The notes under the pieces: generated by a model
What the model was told of the DNA's origin: nothing
The model's input: only the letters and a program-made list of their open reading frames with translations
Databases searched by the model: none
Part shown: piece by piece, positions 40,244 to 49,852 of the stretch
Position numbering within the stretch: the stretch's first letter is position 1
Layout: the number at the start of each line of letters is the position of its first letter
Program-made: the position numbers and the translations under genes
Origin: Pseudomonadota bacterium
GTDB taxonomy: Bacteria > Pseudomonadota > Alphaproteobacteria > Acetobacterales > Acetobacteraceae
Reading direction: 5' to 3'
Assembly: GCA_021851785.1 (NCBI GenBank)
Contig: JAJZBV010000003.1
Location: 132,692 to 196,691 of the forward strand
Length of the DNA stretch: 64,000 nt

Positions 40244-42010
40244 TTAGCGGCGCCCGAACAGGCGCTCAATCTCGGCGCGGCGCAAGCGGATGAAGGTCGG
40301 GCGGCCATGGCTGCAGGTCGCGGCGCGCGGGGTTGCCTCCATCTCGCGCAAGAGCGCATCCATTTCCGCCGCCTGGAGCCGGCGCCCGGCGCGGATGCTG
40401 CCATGGCAGGCAAGGCGCGCCAGCACCGCATCGAGCCGCGCGGTGAGCGCCGCTTCGGTCCCGCTCTCGCCGAGTTCATCGGCGATGTCGCGGAGCAGCG
40501 GCCCCGGCTCCGGCGCGCCGAGCGCCGCCGGCAGGGCGCGGACCAGCACCGCTTGCGGCCCGAACGCCTCGATCTCGAGGCCGAGCCGCGCCAGCGCCTC
40601 GGCCTGGGCAAGAACACGCTCGGCCTCGGCGGGGGTGAGTTCGACCACCGCCGGCAACAACAGCGGCTGCGCCCGCACGCCGCCCGCCGCCCATTCGCGG
40701 GCCAGGCGCTCCTGGGTCAGCCGCTCATGGGCGGCGTGCTGATCGACGACGACCAGGGCGCCATCGCCGGCCAGCGCCAGGATATAGGTATCGAGCACCT
40801 GCGCGACCGCCGCCCCCAGCGGATATTCCGGTGCGTCGGCGGCGGGTGCGCCGGCGGCGGGGGTGATCTGGCGCGCCGCCGGCGGGGCGGCGAGCGGGAG
40901 CAGGGTTTCGGCGAACCGCATCGCTGTTGGCGCGCTGGCCGGGGACGCCGCGTCGGCGGTGGAACCGAAGCGGGTGGCGTCGAAGCGGGGAGCGTCGAAG
41001 CGGGGAGGGGGAAGCGTTCCGGCCGGCATCGCGAGCGCCGCGCGCAACGCCCCGATCACCAGCGCCCGCACCCCGGCCGGGTCGCGAAAGCGCAATTCGG
41101 TCTTCGCCGGATGGACGTTCACATCCACTTCTTCCGCCGGCAGATCGAGGATCAGGGCGGCGACGGGATGGCGCCCGGCGGGAATGACGTCGCGATAGGC
41201 GACGCGGAGCGCGGTCCGCAGCACCGGGTCGGTCACCGGGCGCTGATTGACGATGAAATGCTGTAGCGCGGCATTGGCCCGGCTCAGATGGGCGGCGCCG
41301 GCGAAGCCGGAGAGCCGCATTTCGCCGCGCTCGGCGGCGAGCGGCAGCAAACTTTCCGCCGCTCCGGCGCCGAACAAGGCGGCGATTCGGGCGGCTAGCG
41401 ACTCGCCGGCGCGGTCGAAGACCACCCGGCCATCGCTCTCGAAGCGAAAGCCGACCCCGGGGGCGGCCAGCGCCAGGCGCCGCGCCACGGTTTCGGCGGC
41501 CTCGGCCTCGCTGCGTGGCGATTTGAGGAATTTGCGCCGCGCCGGGGTCGCAAAAAAAAGATCGCGCACCACCACCTCGGTGCCCGGCGGGCCGGCGGCG
41601 GGGATGGGCGCGAAAACCCGCCCGCCCTCGACGCGGATGGTCGTGGCGTGATCGGCGGCTTCCGGGCGCGAGGTGATGCAAAGCCGCCCGGCGGCGCCGA
41701 TCGAGGGCAGGGCCTCGCCACGAAACCCGAGCGTGGTGATGCGGATCAGTTGCTCATCGCCGAGTTTCGAGGTCGCGTGACGGGCGACGGCGAGCGGCAG
41801 ATCCTCGGCGGCGATGCCGGCGCCGTCATCGGCGACCGCGATGCGGGCGATGCCGCCCTCCGCGATGGCGACGGCGATGCGCCGCGCCCCGGCGTCGAGC
41901 GCGTTCTCGACCAGTTCCTTGACCACCGCCGCCGGGCGCTCGATCACCTCGCCGGCGGCGATGCGATTGACCAGCGTTTCCGAAAGCAGGCGGATGCGAG
42001 CGGGCGCCAT
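40244..42010 (-). CDS. mutL: DNA mismatch repair protein MutL
   Basis: A 588-residue GHKL ATPase of mismatch repair. The N-terminus has RIAAGEVIERPAAVVKELVENALDAGA, DDGAGI, and TLGFRGEALPSIGAAG (ATP lid). The C-terminal part contains VVVDQHAAHERLTQE, the DQHA(X)2E(X)4E endonuclease motif typical of organisms lacking MutH, so it probably nicks DNA itself. A linker near residues 333-345 carries a short RFDA repeat. The start is the ATG at 42010. It lies between hslU and the pst operon on the same strand, 40 bases after hslU. Confidence 0.95.
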   Translation of the reverse strand: MAPARIRLLSETLVNRIAAGEVIERPAAVVKELVENALDAGARRIAVAIAEGGIARIAVADDGAGIAAEDLPLAVARHATSKLGDEQLIRITTLGFRGEALPSIGAAGRLCITSRPEAADHATTIRVEGGRVFAPIPAAGPPGTEVVVRDLFFATPARRKFLKSPRSEAEAAETVARRLALAAPGVGFRFESDGRVVFDRAGESLAARIAALFGAGAAESLLPLAAERGEMRLSGFAGAAHLSRANAALQHFIVNQRPVTDPVLRTALRVAYRDVIPAGRHPVAALILDLPAEEVDVNVHPAKTELRFRDPAGVRALVIGALRAALAMPAGTLPPPRFDAPRFDATRFGSTADAASPASAPTAMRFAETLLPLAAPPAARQITPAAGAPAADAPEYPLGAAVAQVLDTYILALAGDGALVVVDQHAAHERLTQERLAREWAAGGVRAQPLLLPAVVELTPAEAERVLAQAEALARLGLEIEAFGPQAVLVRALPAALGAPEPGPLLRDIADELGESGTEAALTARLDAVLARLACHGSIRAGRRLQAAEMDALLREMEATPRAATCSHGRPTFIRLRRAEIERLFGRR

Positions 42011-42050
42011 GGCGGAACTCTAGCCGATCGCCGCGCCGCGCAGAAGCCGC

Positions 42051-43370
42051 CTACAAAATGAACCGGCTGAGATCGCCGCGGGCGGCGAGCGGGGCGACCC
42101 GCTCGCGCACGTAATCGGCGGTGATGGTGATGGCCTCGCCAGCCCGGTCGGAGGCGGTGAAGCTGATCTCCTCGAGCAGTTTTTCGAGCACGGTGTGCAG
42201 CCGCCTCGCGCCGATATTCTCGATGCGATCATTGATGTCGGCGGCGAGTTCGGCGAGCGCCTCGATCGCCGCGTCGTCGAACGTGAGAGCCACCCGCTCG
42301 GTCGCCATCAGCGCCGCCGATTGCTTGAGCAGCGAATGTTCCGGCTCGGTCAGGATGCGGCGGAGATCGGCGCGGGTGAGCCCGGCGAGTTCGACCCGGA
42401 TCGGAAGCCGCCCCTGCAATTCCGGGAGCAGATCGGAGGGCTTGGCGAGGTGGAAGGCGCCGGAGGCGATGAACAGGATGTGATCGGTCTTGGCCGGGCC
42501 GTATTTGGTGTTGACGGTGGTGCCCTCGATCAGCGGCAAGAGATCGCGCTGCACGCCTTCGCGCGAGACGTCGCCGCCGCGAAACCCGCCCTCGCTGGTG
42601 CGGGCGCAGATCTTGTCGATCTCGTCGAGAAAGACGATGCCGTTGTTCTCGGCGTGCACCAGCGCGTCCTTGGCGAGACGGTCATTGTCGAGGAGCTTGT
42701 CGGCCTCCTCGCGCAACAGCGCGCGGCGCGCCTCGGCGAGTTGCATCCGCCGCGCCTGCGGCTGGCGCCCGAGCATGCCCTTCATCATCTCCGAGAGATT
42801 GATCATCTGCCCCGGCGGCATGCCGGGAAGATCGATCTGGCCGATCGGCATCCCCGGCGCCTCGGAGAGGCTGATTTCGATCTCCTTGTCCTCGAATTCG
42901 CCGTCGCGAAGGCGGCGGCGGAACTGGCTCCGCGTATCGGCGGAGGCGCGTTCGCCGACCAGGGCGGTGATCAGGCGCTCCTCGGCGGCGAGTTCGGCCT
43001 TGGCCTCGACCTCGCGCCGCGAGGCGTCGCGCAGCATACCGAGCGAGACCTCGACGAGGTCGCGCACGATCTGATCGACATCGCGCCCGACATAGCCGAC
43101 CTCGGTGAATTTGGTCGCCTCGACCTTGAGGAACGGCGCCTGGGCGAGTTTCGCGAGACGGCGGGCGATTTCGGTCTTGCCGCAGCCGGTCGGGCCGATC
43201 ATCAGGATGTTTTTCGGCACCACCTCTTCCCGCAGCGTCTCCGGCAATTGCTGGCGCCGCCAGCGATTGCGGAGCGCGATGGCGACGGCGCGCTTGGCCT
43301 CATTCTGGCCGACGATGAAACGGTCGAGTTCGGAGACGATCTCGCGCGGCGAATAGGTTGGCACCTCCAT
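42051..43370 (-). CDS. hslU: ATP-dependent protease ATPase subunit HslU (ClpY)
   Basis: A 439-residue AAA+ unfoldase of the HslUV protease. The motifs are [31 protein letters not shown] in part, Walker [10 protein letters not shown], Walker [11 protein letters not shown], the pore loop [16 protein letters not shown] and the C-terminal sensor-2 [15 protein letters not shown]. The terminus RFIL matches the conserved tail that docks into HslV. Start and HslV stop overlap by one base (TGATG). It precedes mutL on the same strand. Confidence 0.95.
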   Translation of the reverse strand: MEVPTYSPREIVSELDRFIVGQNEAKRAVAIALRNRWRRQQLPETLREEVVPKNILMIGPTGCGKTEIARRLAKLAQAPFLKVEATKFTEVGYVGRDVDQIVRDLVEVSLGMLRDASRREVEAKAELAAEERLITALVGERASADTRSQFRRRLRDGEFEDKEIEISLSEAPGMPIGQIDLPGMPPGQMINLSEMMKGMLGRQPQARRMQLAEARRALLREEADKLLDNDRLAKDALVHAENNGIVFLDEIDKICARTSEGGFRGGDVSREGVQRDLLPLIEGTTVNTKYGPAKTDHILFIASGAFHLAKPSDLLPELQGRLPIRVELAGLTRADLRRILTEPEHSLLKQSAALMATERVALTFDDAAIEALAELAADINDRIENIGARRLHTVLEKLLEEISFTASDRAGEAITITADYVRERVAPLAARGDLSRFIL

Positions 43371-43975
43371 CAGCCCGCCCCCCCGCCAGTCTTGATCCCG
43401 CCAGTCTCGATTCCAATCGTCTCAATGATGACGTTGTGGTTGGTGTAGACGCAGATCTCGGCGGCGATCGCCATCGCGCGCCGGGCGATCTCCTCGGCGT
43501 CGAGTTCCGGGAGGGTCATCAGCGCGCGCGCCGCGGCCAGCGCGTAATTGCCGCCCGAGCCGATGCCGATCACGCCGTCCGAGGGCTCCAGCACATCGCC
43601 ATTGCCGGTGAGCGTAAAACTCCGCTCGGCGTCCGCCACCGCCATCATCGCCTCCAGCCGGCGCAGATAGCGATCGGTGCGCCAGTCTTTCGCGAGTTCG
43701 ACGCAGGCGCGCTCCAACTGGCCGGGGAAGCGCTCGAGCTTCGCCTCCAGGCGTTCGAGCAGGGTGAAGGCATCGGCGGTGGCGCCGGCGAAACCGGCGA
43801 GCACGCCGCCCGCCGGGCCGATGCGCCGCACCTTGCGGGCATTGGCCTTGATCACCGTCTGGCCGAGGCTCACCTGGCCGTCCCCGGCCATCGCGACGCC
43901 GCCGTCACGGCGGACGCAAAGGATGGTGGTGCCGTGCCAGCCGACGGGATCATGGGGAGAGGTGGATTGGGTCAT
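43370..43975 (-). CDS. hslV: ATP-dependent protease peptidase subunit HslV (ClpQ)
   Basis: A 201-residue proteasome-beta-like peptidase. Residues 1-15 form a propeptide; the mature N-terminal nucleophile Thr follows HG in [12 protein letters not shown]. The segments [57 protein letters not shown] and [14 protein letters not shown] [18 protein letters not shown] are characteristic. It forms dodecamers capped by HslU. It is the first gene of the minus-strand run, with 106 bases separating it from the divergent transporter. Confidence 0.95.
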   Translation of the reverse strand: MTQSTSPHDPVGWHGTTILCVRRDGGVAMAGDGQVSLGQTVIKANARKVRRIGPAGGVLAGFAGATADAFTLLERLEAKLERFPGQLERACVELAKDWRTDRYLRRLEAMMAVADAERSFTLTGNGDVLEPSDGVIGIGSGGNYALAAARALMTLPELDAEEIARRAMAIAAEICVYTNHNVIIETIGIETGGIKTGGGAG

Positions 43976-44081
43976 GGCCGGCTAAATGGCGCGGCCGACG
44001 AGGGCGCACAAGCCCGGGCCTGGCCGCGGGCTGGTCAAACCCGCCATGCCGGCCCAGAATGACGCGAGAAGGGGGAACGCG

Positions 44082-45479
44082 ATGACCGAGGGAAAGCACG
44101 AGGAGACGAGTGCCGCGATCACCGCGCGGCTCGACCGGCTACCGGCGACGAAAACCGTCTGGCGCCTGGCGGCGCTGCTCTCGATCGGCGGCATGTTCGA
44201 GTTCTATGATCTTTTCTTCACCGGCTATGTCGTGCCCGGGTTGGTGCGGGACGGGCTGCTCGCCCATGTCCGGGTCGGGATTTTCACCGGCCCCGCCGCC
44301 TTCGTCGCCGCGACCTTCGGCGGCCTCTTTCTCGGCACCATCGGCTTCGGCTTCGTCGCCGACCGTTTCGGCCGCCGCCCGATCTTCACCGCCTCCCTCC
44401 TCTGGTACAGCCTCTGCACCGCGATCATGGCGTTTCAGCACACGCCCGCCGGGCTGCTCGCCTGGCGCCTCGTCGCCGGCATCGGCATCGGCATCGAGCT
44501 GGTGACCATCGACACCTATCTCGCCGAGCTGGTGCCGAAGGACGTGCGCGGTCGCGCTTTCGCCTTCAACCAGGTGGTGCAGTTCTCCGCCGTGCCGGTG
44601 GTGGCACTGCTTTCGTGGCAATTGGTGCCGCGAGCCCCCTTCGGCATCGCCGGCTGGCGCTTCGTCGTCCTGATCGGCGCGCTCGGCGCGGTGTTCGTGT
44701 GGCTGCTCCGCCGAGGCCTGCCGGAAAGCCCGCGCTGGCTCGCGGGACAAGGACGATTGGCCGAGGCCGCGCGGATCACCGCGGCCCTCGAGGCGCGGGT
44801 GATCGCCGATCGCGGCGGCCGCGCGCTTCCGCCGCCGCTCCGCGATGCCATCGAGGAGGTCGCGGCACCCGGGCGATTCGCCGAAATCTGGCGCCCGCCC
44901 TATCGCGCCCGCACCATCATGCTGATGGTGTTCCAGTTTTTTCAGACCATCGGCTATTACGGCTTCGCGAGCTGGGTGCCGACCCTGATCGCCGAGCAGG
45001 GCATCCATATCGGCAACAGCCTGCTCTATGCCTTCGTCATCGCCCTCGCCAATCCGTTCGGCCCGGCGCTGGCGCTGTCCTTCGCCGACCGCATCGAGCG
45101 CAAATGGCTGATCGTTTTCGCCGCTTTCGGCATCGCCGCCGCCGGCCTCGCCTTCGCCGCCCAGCGCACCATCCCCGGCCTCGTCGCCTGCGGCGTCGTC
45201 CTCACGCTGGCGAACAATATTCTTTCGTTTTCGTTTCACGCCTATCAGAGCGAGCTGTACCCGACGCGGGTGCGCGCCCGCGCCGTCGGCTTCGTCTATT
45301 CCTGGAGCCGGCTGTCGGCGGTGTTCGTGAGTTTCCTCATCGCGGCTCTCCTCAATCTCGGCGGCGTGCCCTCGGTGTTCGTGTTCATCGCCGGGGCGAT
45401 GCTGGTGGTGATGATCGCGATCGGCGTCTTTGGCCCGGCGACCGGCGGGCGGCAACTGGAGGCGATTTCGCCGGATTGA
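44082..45479 (+). CDS. MFS transporter (sugar-porter/metabolite:H+ symporter-like)
   Basis: A 465-residue 12-helix transporter. GGMFEFYDLFFTGYVVPGLV in helix 1, FVADRFGRRPIF after helix 2, RLVAGIGIGIELVTIDTYLAELVP in helix 4 and PESPRWLAGQGR after helix 6 place it in the SP/SHS-like group; ELYPTRVRARAVGFVYSWSRLS precedes helix 11. The ATG at 44082 has AGAAGGGGGAA upstream. It is followed by a lyase-like gene after 58 bases and then an SDR, so it probably imports a small organic acid for these enzymes. Substrate unknown. Confidence 0.85.
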   Translation: MTEGKHEETSAAITARLDRLPATKTVWRLAALLSIGGMFEFYDLFFTGYVVPGLVRDGLLAHVRVGIFTGPAAFVAATFGGLFLGTIGFGFVADRFGRRPIFTASLLWYSLCTAIMAFQHTPAGLLAWRLVAGIGIGIELVTIDTYLAELVPKDVRGRAFAFNQVVQFSAVPVVALLSWQLVPRAPFGIAGWRFVVLIGALGAVFVWLLRRGLPESPRWLAGQGRLAEAARITAALEARVIADRGGRALPPPLRDAIEEVAAPGRFAEIWRPPYRARTIMLMVFQFFQTIGYYGFASWVPTLIAEQGIHIGNSLLYAFVIALANPFGPALALSFADRIERKWLIVFAAFGIAAAGLAFAAQRTIPGLVACGVVLTLANNILSFSFHAYQSELYPTRVRARAVGFVYSWSRLSAVFVSFLIAALLNLGGVPSVFVFIAGAMLVVMIAIGVFGPATGGRQLEAISPD

Positions 45480-45537
45480 GCGCCGCGATTGACAAGCAAC
45501 CCGCGACGCGAAACCCTGGGCGGGAGAGGAAACCACC

Positions 45538-46413
45538 ATGTCCGCCGGCCAGAAACTCCGCGCCCTGCTCGCCGCCCCCGGCGCGCTCACGCTGCCCGGC
45601 GTTTATGACGGGATTTCCGCGCGGCTCGCGGAAAAAGCCGGATTTTCCGCCCTGTACATGACCGGCTACGGCGTTGCCGCCTCCGCCTTCGGCCTGCCCG
45701 ATGCCGGGCTGGTCTCGGCGAGCGAAATGCTCGATCGCGTGCGCATGCTGGCGGGGACGGTCGCGGTGCCGTTCATCGCCGATGGCGATACCGGCTATGG
45801 CGGCCTCCTCAATGTCGATCGCACCGTGCGGCAATATGCCGCTTCCGGCGCCGCCGGCATCCAGATCGAGGATCAGGAATTCCCGAAGAAATGCGGCCAC
45901 ACGCCGCATCGCCGGGTGGTTTCGGGCAAGGACGCCGAGCGCCGGGTGCGCGTTGCCGTCAGCGCCCGCCCGGGCCGCGATTTCCTCATCGTCGCCCGCA
46001 CCGATGCCGCCTCCGGGCTCGGGCTCGACGAGGCGCTCCGGCGCGGCGAGCGGTTTCTCGAAGCCGGCGCCGATATCCTGTTCATCGAGAGCCCGGAGAG
46101 CCTCGAGGATCTCCGCCGCATCGGCGAGACCTTCCGCGGCGCCCATCTGCTCGCCAATATGGTCGAAGGCGGGCGGACGCCGGTGCTCGCCGCCGACGAG
46201 TTGCACATGCTCGGCTTCAAGATCGCGCTCTATCCGGCCACCGGCTTCCTCGCCGCCGCCGAGGCGTTGCGCGACGCCTATCGCGCCCTCGGCGAAACCG
46301 GGTCGAGCCGGGGGGTCGCGCTCTATCCCTTTGCCGCCATGAACGCGCTGATGGGCTTTCCTTCGGTGCATGATTTCGAAAAAACCTGGATCGAGACGGA
46401 GGACAAACGATGA
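45538..46413 (+). CDS. Isocitrate lyase/PEP mutase superfamily enzyme
   Basis: A 291-residue TIM-barrel lyase. [28 protein letters not shown] (Mg-binding Asp), [12 protein letters not shown] (catalytic loop with Cys), [12 protein letters not shown] and [12 protein letters not shown] match the methylisocitrate lyase/oxaloacetate decarboxylase/carboxyphosphonoenolpyruvate mutase group. The KKCGH loop favours C-C lyase activity on a 2-hydroxy or 2-keto dicarboxylic acid; the exact substrate cannot be fixed. The ATG has GGGAGAGGAA upstream. It overlaps the SDR gene as ATGA and follows an MFS gene, making a three-gene catabolic operon. Confidence 0.85.
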   Translation: MSAGQKLRALLAAPGALTLPGVYDGISARLAEKAGFSALYMTGYGVAASAFGLPDAGLVSASEMLDRVRMLAGTVAVPFIADGDTGYGGLLNVDRTVRQYAASGAAGIQIEDQEFPKKCGHTPHRRVVSGKDAERRVRVAVSARPGRDFLIVARTDAASGLGLDEALRRGERFLEAGADILFIESPESLEDLRRIGETFRGAHLLANMVEGGRTPVLAADELHMLGFKIALYPATGFLAAAEALRDAYRALGETGSSRGVALYPFAAMNALMGFPSVHDFEKTWIETEDKR

Positions 46414-47162
46414 GCGCCAAGGATCGGGTCGCGTTGGTGACGGGGGCGGGGAGCGGCGTCGGCCGGGCTTCGGCGCGGGCGCTCGCGGAAGCCGGCTTCG
46501 TGGTGGCGCTGGCCGGGCGGCGGCGCGAGGCGCTGGAGGAGACGCAGGCGAGGCTGCCCCAGGGGCGCGGCCGCGTGATGCCCGCCGATGTCGCCGATCC
46601 GGCCTCGGTCGCGGCGTTGTTCGAGGCGATCGGGCGCGACTGCGGGCGGCTCGATCTTCTCTTCAACAATGCCGGCATCAACGCCCCCGGCGTGCTGCTC
46701 GAAGATCTCGCCTATGACGATTGGGCGCGGGTCGTCGCGATCAACCTCACCGGCGCGTTTCTCTGCGCCCAGGCGGCGTTCCGCATGATGAAGGCGCAGC
46801 AGTCGCAAGGCGGCCGGATCATCAATAACGGCTCGATCTCGGCCCACGCGCCGCGCCCCAATTCGGTCGCCTACACCGCGACCAAGCACGCGATCACCGG
46901 GCTCACCAAATCGCTCGCCCTCGATGGCCGCAAATACGACATCGCCTGCGGCCAGATCGATATCGGCAACGCCGAGACCGAGATGACGGCGCGCATGCAG
47001 CACGGTGTCGCCCAGGCCGATGGCCGCATCGCCGTCGAGCCGCGGATGGATGTCGAGAACGTCGCCCGCTCGGTCGCGTTCATGGCGAGCCTCCCGCTCG
47101 ACGCCAATATCCAGTTCCTCACCGTGATGGCGACCAAGATGCCCTTCCTCGGCCGAGGGTGA
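46410..47162 (+). CDS. SDR family oxidoreductase
   Basis: A 250-residue short-chain dehydrogenase/reductase. [15 protein letters not shown] is the nucleotide loop, NNAG is at about residues 86-89, NGSISA holds the catalytic Ser and YTATKHA the Tyr-Lys pair. The C-terminus ([29 protein letters not shown]) is of the type with an extended substrate loop. The N-terminal pattern is compatible with NADP. Its start overlaps the lyase-like gene stop, so it presumably acts on a substrate or product of that lyase. The gene is followed by a palindromic repeat and converges on an ABC transporter gene. Confidence 0.85.
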   Translation: MSAKDRVALVTGAGSGVGRASARALAEAGFVVALAGRRREALEETQARLPQGRGRVMPADVADPASVAALFEAIGRDCGRLDLLFNNAGINAPGVLLEDLAYDDWARVVAINLTGAFLCAQAAFRMMKAQQSQGGRIINNGSISAHAPRPNSVAYTATKHAITGLTKSLALDGRKYDIACGQIDIGNAETEMTARMQHGVAQADGRIAVEPRMDVENVARSVAFMASLPLDANIQFLTVMATKMPFLGRG

Positions 47163-47180
47163 GTTTAAGACAAGAAAATC

Positions 47181-47242
47181 GTTCTTTTTTGAAAAAAAGA
47201 ACCAAAAAACTTTCCCCCGTTGCGGCAGTGCCTTCGGCACCG
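47181..47242 (+). repeat. Palindromic intergenic repeat, copy 3
   Basis: A 10-bp stem GTTCTTTTTT (47181-47190) / AAAAAAGAAC (47193-47202), then C-A6-CTTT and the GC-rich second part with GTGCC/GGCAC pairing. It lies in the 84-base convergent gap between the SDR gene and the ABC transporter gene, ending 4 bases before the stop codon of the latter, so it could serve as a two-way transcript end. Confidence 0.75.
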
Positions 47243-47246
47243 GTGC

Positions 47247-49019
47247 TCAGGCGGGCGTGGGCTGGGAGGTTTCCCGCAACGCGCCGGCTTGGTCCGGGCT
47301 TGCGGTGAGGGTGATTTTGCGGTCGTGGAAGACGGCGACGCCCGGGTTATGGGCGATCGAGAGCACCGTCGTCCCGGGCAATTCCCGCTTGAGGAGCTGA
47401 TAGAGTTCGGCCTCGGCCTCGGGGTCGAGATTGCTGGTCGCCTCGTCGAGGAACAGCCAGTCCGGGCGGATCAGCAGGGCGCGGGCGATGGCGAGGCGCT
47501 GCTGTTCGCCGCCCGAGAGCAAAAGCGACCAATCATGCTCCTCGCCGAGCCGCTCGGCGAGCGCGCCGAGCCCGGCTTTCCGCAGCGCCTCGGCGATGGC
47601 GTCGTCGCTCGCGCTATCGGCGGCGGCGGGGTAGGTCACGACATGGCGCAGCGAGCCGAGCGGCAGATAGGGGCGCTGCGGCAGGAAGAGATGGCTCCCT
47701 TTCGGGCGCGCGATCTCGCCCTCGCCAAACGGCCAGATGCCGGCGATGGCGCGAAACAGGGTCGATTTGCCGAGCCCCGAACGCCCGCTGATCACGACCG
47801 ACTCGCCGCGCAGGAAGCGATGCGCGTCTTCCTCGATCAGCACCTTGCCGTTCGGCAAAGCGAGATGGAGATGGCGGAGTTCGAGGCTGTCGTCAGGGGT
47901 TTCGGTGATCGCGATGCCGCGTCCGGCCTCGGCGCGGGCGGTCTCGATGCTGCGCTGGAAACTCGCCAGACGTTCGACGGTCGCACTCCACGCGGCGAGC
48001 GAGGCGTAGGAGGAGACGAACCACGACATCGCGCCCTGCACCTGGCCGAAGGCGCTCGCCGTCCGGGTCAGGCCGCCGAGCGGGATCTGGCCGCCGAAAT
48101 AGCGCGGCGCCGCGACGATGATCGGGAACACCACGGCGATCTGCTGATAGCCCGAGGTCAGCGCGTTCAGCATCTTGGTCCGCTGCATGATCGCCCACCA
48201 ATTCATCACCACCGCCGAGAAGCGGGTGAGGAGGGCGGCGTGTTCATCGTCCTCGCCGCCATAGAGCGCGATCCCCTCGACGTTTTCGCGCAGCCGCACG
48301 AGCGAGAAGCGGAAATCGGCCTCGAAGCGCTGCTGGCGGAAGCTCAGCGTCGCCAGCGGGCGGCCGACGAGATGGGTGAGCCAGGTGCCGATGATGGCGT
48401 AGATCAGCGCGATCCACACCATGTAGCCGCCGATGGTGAGGCCGAGCAGATGGATCGAGCCGGAAAGACTCCAGAGAATGCCGACGAAACTGATCAGGGA
48501 GACGATGTTGGAGAGGAGATCGAGCCCGAGCGACAAGGTATCGCCGACGAAGCTGCGCAGATCCTCGGCGATGCGCTGGTCGGGGTTGTCGGTGCCGAGG
48601 CCGGCGGCGCTGGTGGTGAGGCTGATGCGGTAATAGGCGCGATCGGCGAGCCATTCATCGATGAAAACCCGGGTCAGCCAGCGCCGCCAGCGGATTTGCA
48701 GCCATTGATTGAGATAGGTGCGATAGACCGCGACGATGATGTAGATCGTCGCGACCGCCGAAAACCCGGGCATGAAGCTCCCGTCCTTGCCGCGGTGATA
48801 GAGGAACAGAAGATCGGCGAAAGCCCGCCAATCCTTGTTTTGCAGCGAATCGTAAAACGCTCCGTTCCAGAAATTCAAAACCACATCCATCCCGACCAGC
48901 GAGAGATTGAGCAGGACGATGACGCCGAGCAGAATCCGGGCCGACCATTTTTCCTCGGAGCGGAAATAAGGCCGGGCGATGAACCAGGCATCCTTGAGAA
49001 ACGGGCCGAGCTTGATCAT
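47247..49019 (-). CDS. ABC transporter, fused membrane and ATPase (SbmA/YddA-like)
   Basis: A 590-residue protein with the ABC_membrane_2 (SbmA/BacA/YddA) transmembrane domain (about 1-330; six helices) and a C-terminal ATPase. Domain signs include FWNGAFYDSLQNKDW, QRIAEDLRSFV and NWWAIMQRTKMLNALTSGY. ATPase motifs are Walker A GRSGLGKST, signature [13 protein letters not shown] and Walker B WLFLDEATSNLD; the switch His is in SIAHNPG. Relatives move peptides, vitamin B12 or long-chain fatty acyl chains. A small DUF1499 gene directly upstream (7-base gap) suggests an operon. Substrate unknown. Confidence 0.88.
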   Translation of the reverse strand: MIKLGPFLKDAWFIARPYFRSEEKWSARILLGVIVLLNLSLVGMDVVLNFWNGAFYDSLQNKDWRAFADLLFLYHRGKDGSFMPGFSAVATIYIIVAVYRTYLNQWLQIRWRRWLTRVFIDEWLADRAYYRISLTTSAAGLGTDNPDQRIAEDLRSFVGDTLSLGLDLLSNIVSLISFVGILWSLSGSIHLLGLTIGGYMVWIALIYAIIGTWLTHLVGRPLATLSFRQQRFEADFRFSLVRLRENVEGIALYGGEDDEHAALLTRFSAVVMNWWAIMQRTKMLNALTSGYQQIAVVFPIIVAAPRYFGGQIPLGGLTRTASAFGQVQGAMSWFVSSYASLAAWSATVERLASFQRSIETARAEAGRGIAITETPDDSLELRHLHLALPNGKVLIEEDAHRFLRGESVVISGRSGLGKSTLFRAIAGIWPFGEGEIARPKGSHLFLPQRPYLPLGSLRHVVTYPAAADSASDDAIAEALRKAGLGALAERLGEEHDWSLLLSGGEQQRLAIARALLIRPDWLFLDEATSNLDPEAEAELYQLLKRELPGTTVLSIAHNPGVAVFHDRKITLTASPDQAGALRETSQPTPA

Positions 49020-49026
49020 GAAAGGG

Positions 49027-49521
49027 TCATTGTCCTTTGGGTCGGGTCGGCGCCGGCGGCAGGCGCTGGTCGAGGGCGGCGAGCCATTCGCGCAAGCGTC
49101 TCCGGTTCACGCCGAAATCGGAATGGCCATAGAGGCTGTGACTATAAAGAACGAGGCTGCTTTCCCCTTCGCCGAGGGATGAAATTCGCGCAACGATCAG
49201 GTCGGGAAAATTGGCGACCGCGCTCCGTGCCACGAATTGCATCTCAAGGCCATCCGCGCTCGCGCTGAGTTGATAAACGCGCGGCGCGGCCAGCGCCACG
49301 GCGCGGAGATCGGCCGCGAGCGCCGCCGCCGGGATCGGATAAGGGGCGAGCACGAGATCGGGCCCGGGGGTGAACCCGGCCGGCGCGGCGAGCGCGGAAT
49401 TGGGGCTCGACGGGCGTTCGAGATGGGCGAGATAGCCGGCCGGCGCCGGCGCGACGCCCGCCGTGCCGCTCTGGCCGCAGGCGGGGAACAGGAGGCCGAG
49501 CAGGGTCGCGATCAGGGTCAA
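49027..49521 (-). CDS. DUF1499 family protein with signal/lipoprotein-like N-terminus
   Basis: A 164-residue protein beginning with a TTG start (GAGGGA 7-8 bases upstream), a hydrophobic N-terminus (LIATLLGLLF) and PACGQSG, where Cys may be a lipidation site. The rest matches DUF1499: RPSSPNSALA, PRVYQLSASADGLEMQFVAR, FPDLIVARI and LYSHSLYGHSDFGVNRRRLREWL. The family has no established function. It immediately precedes the ABC transporter gene on the same strand. Confidence 0.75.
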   Translation of the reverse strand: MTLIATLLGLLFPACGQSGTAGVAPAPAGYLAHLERPSSPNSALAAPAGFTPGPDLVLAPYPIPAAALAADLRAVALAAPRVYQLSASADGLEMQFVARSAVANFPDLIVARISSLGEGESSLVLYSHSLYGHSDFGVNRRRLREWLAALDQRLPPAPTRPKGQ

Positions 49522-49631
49522 AGGAAAATCCCTCGGGGTAAATCACGGACAGGCTCGCGTAACATCCCTGGGCTGGCAAGAGCGGCCGGGCGCGCTAAAA
49601 CCAGACGCCGCACGCGAGCAAGGAAAAATCC

Positions 49632-49852
49632 ATGGATTTCACGCCGAGCCCCGCCCAGGCGGAGATTTGCGCAACGATCACCCGGCTCTGCGCCCGCTTC
49701 GTCGAGGTGCGCAGGATCGAGAAAATGGGCTGGAATATCATGTCGAGCGGTATTTGCGCGAAAGCCTGATCCCGCGCATCGCGCCGGTCAGCCCGCAGCT
49801 CATCCTCTGCCTCATCGCCGGAAAAATGCTCGGGCTGCCGAAACCCTATTGA
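49632..49852 (+). pseudogene. Acyl-CoA dehydrogenase, internally deleted and frame-shifted remnant
   Basis: The 5' part, after an AGGAAAAATCC ribosome-binding region, encodes MDFTPSPAQAEICATITRLC, the usual start of an acyl-CoA dehydrogenase. In another frame the 3' part encodes EYHVERYLRESLIPRIAPVS and GKMLGLPKPY, the usual C-terminus. The middle (roughly 300 residues) is missing and a frameshift joins the ends near 49700-49730. The frame from the ATG stops after about 45 codons. The stop overlaps the convergent SMP-30 gene by 7 bases. It is a clear deletion relic. The spacer 49522-49631 holds no other gene. Confidence 0.8.

Noticed and set aside
40975..41010. Short repeat GCGTCGAAGCGGGGA within mutL as a regulatory element.
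   Set aside because: It lies inside the MutL linker coding region (RFDA repeats) and is explained as low-complexity coding sequence.
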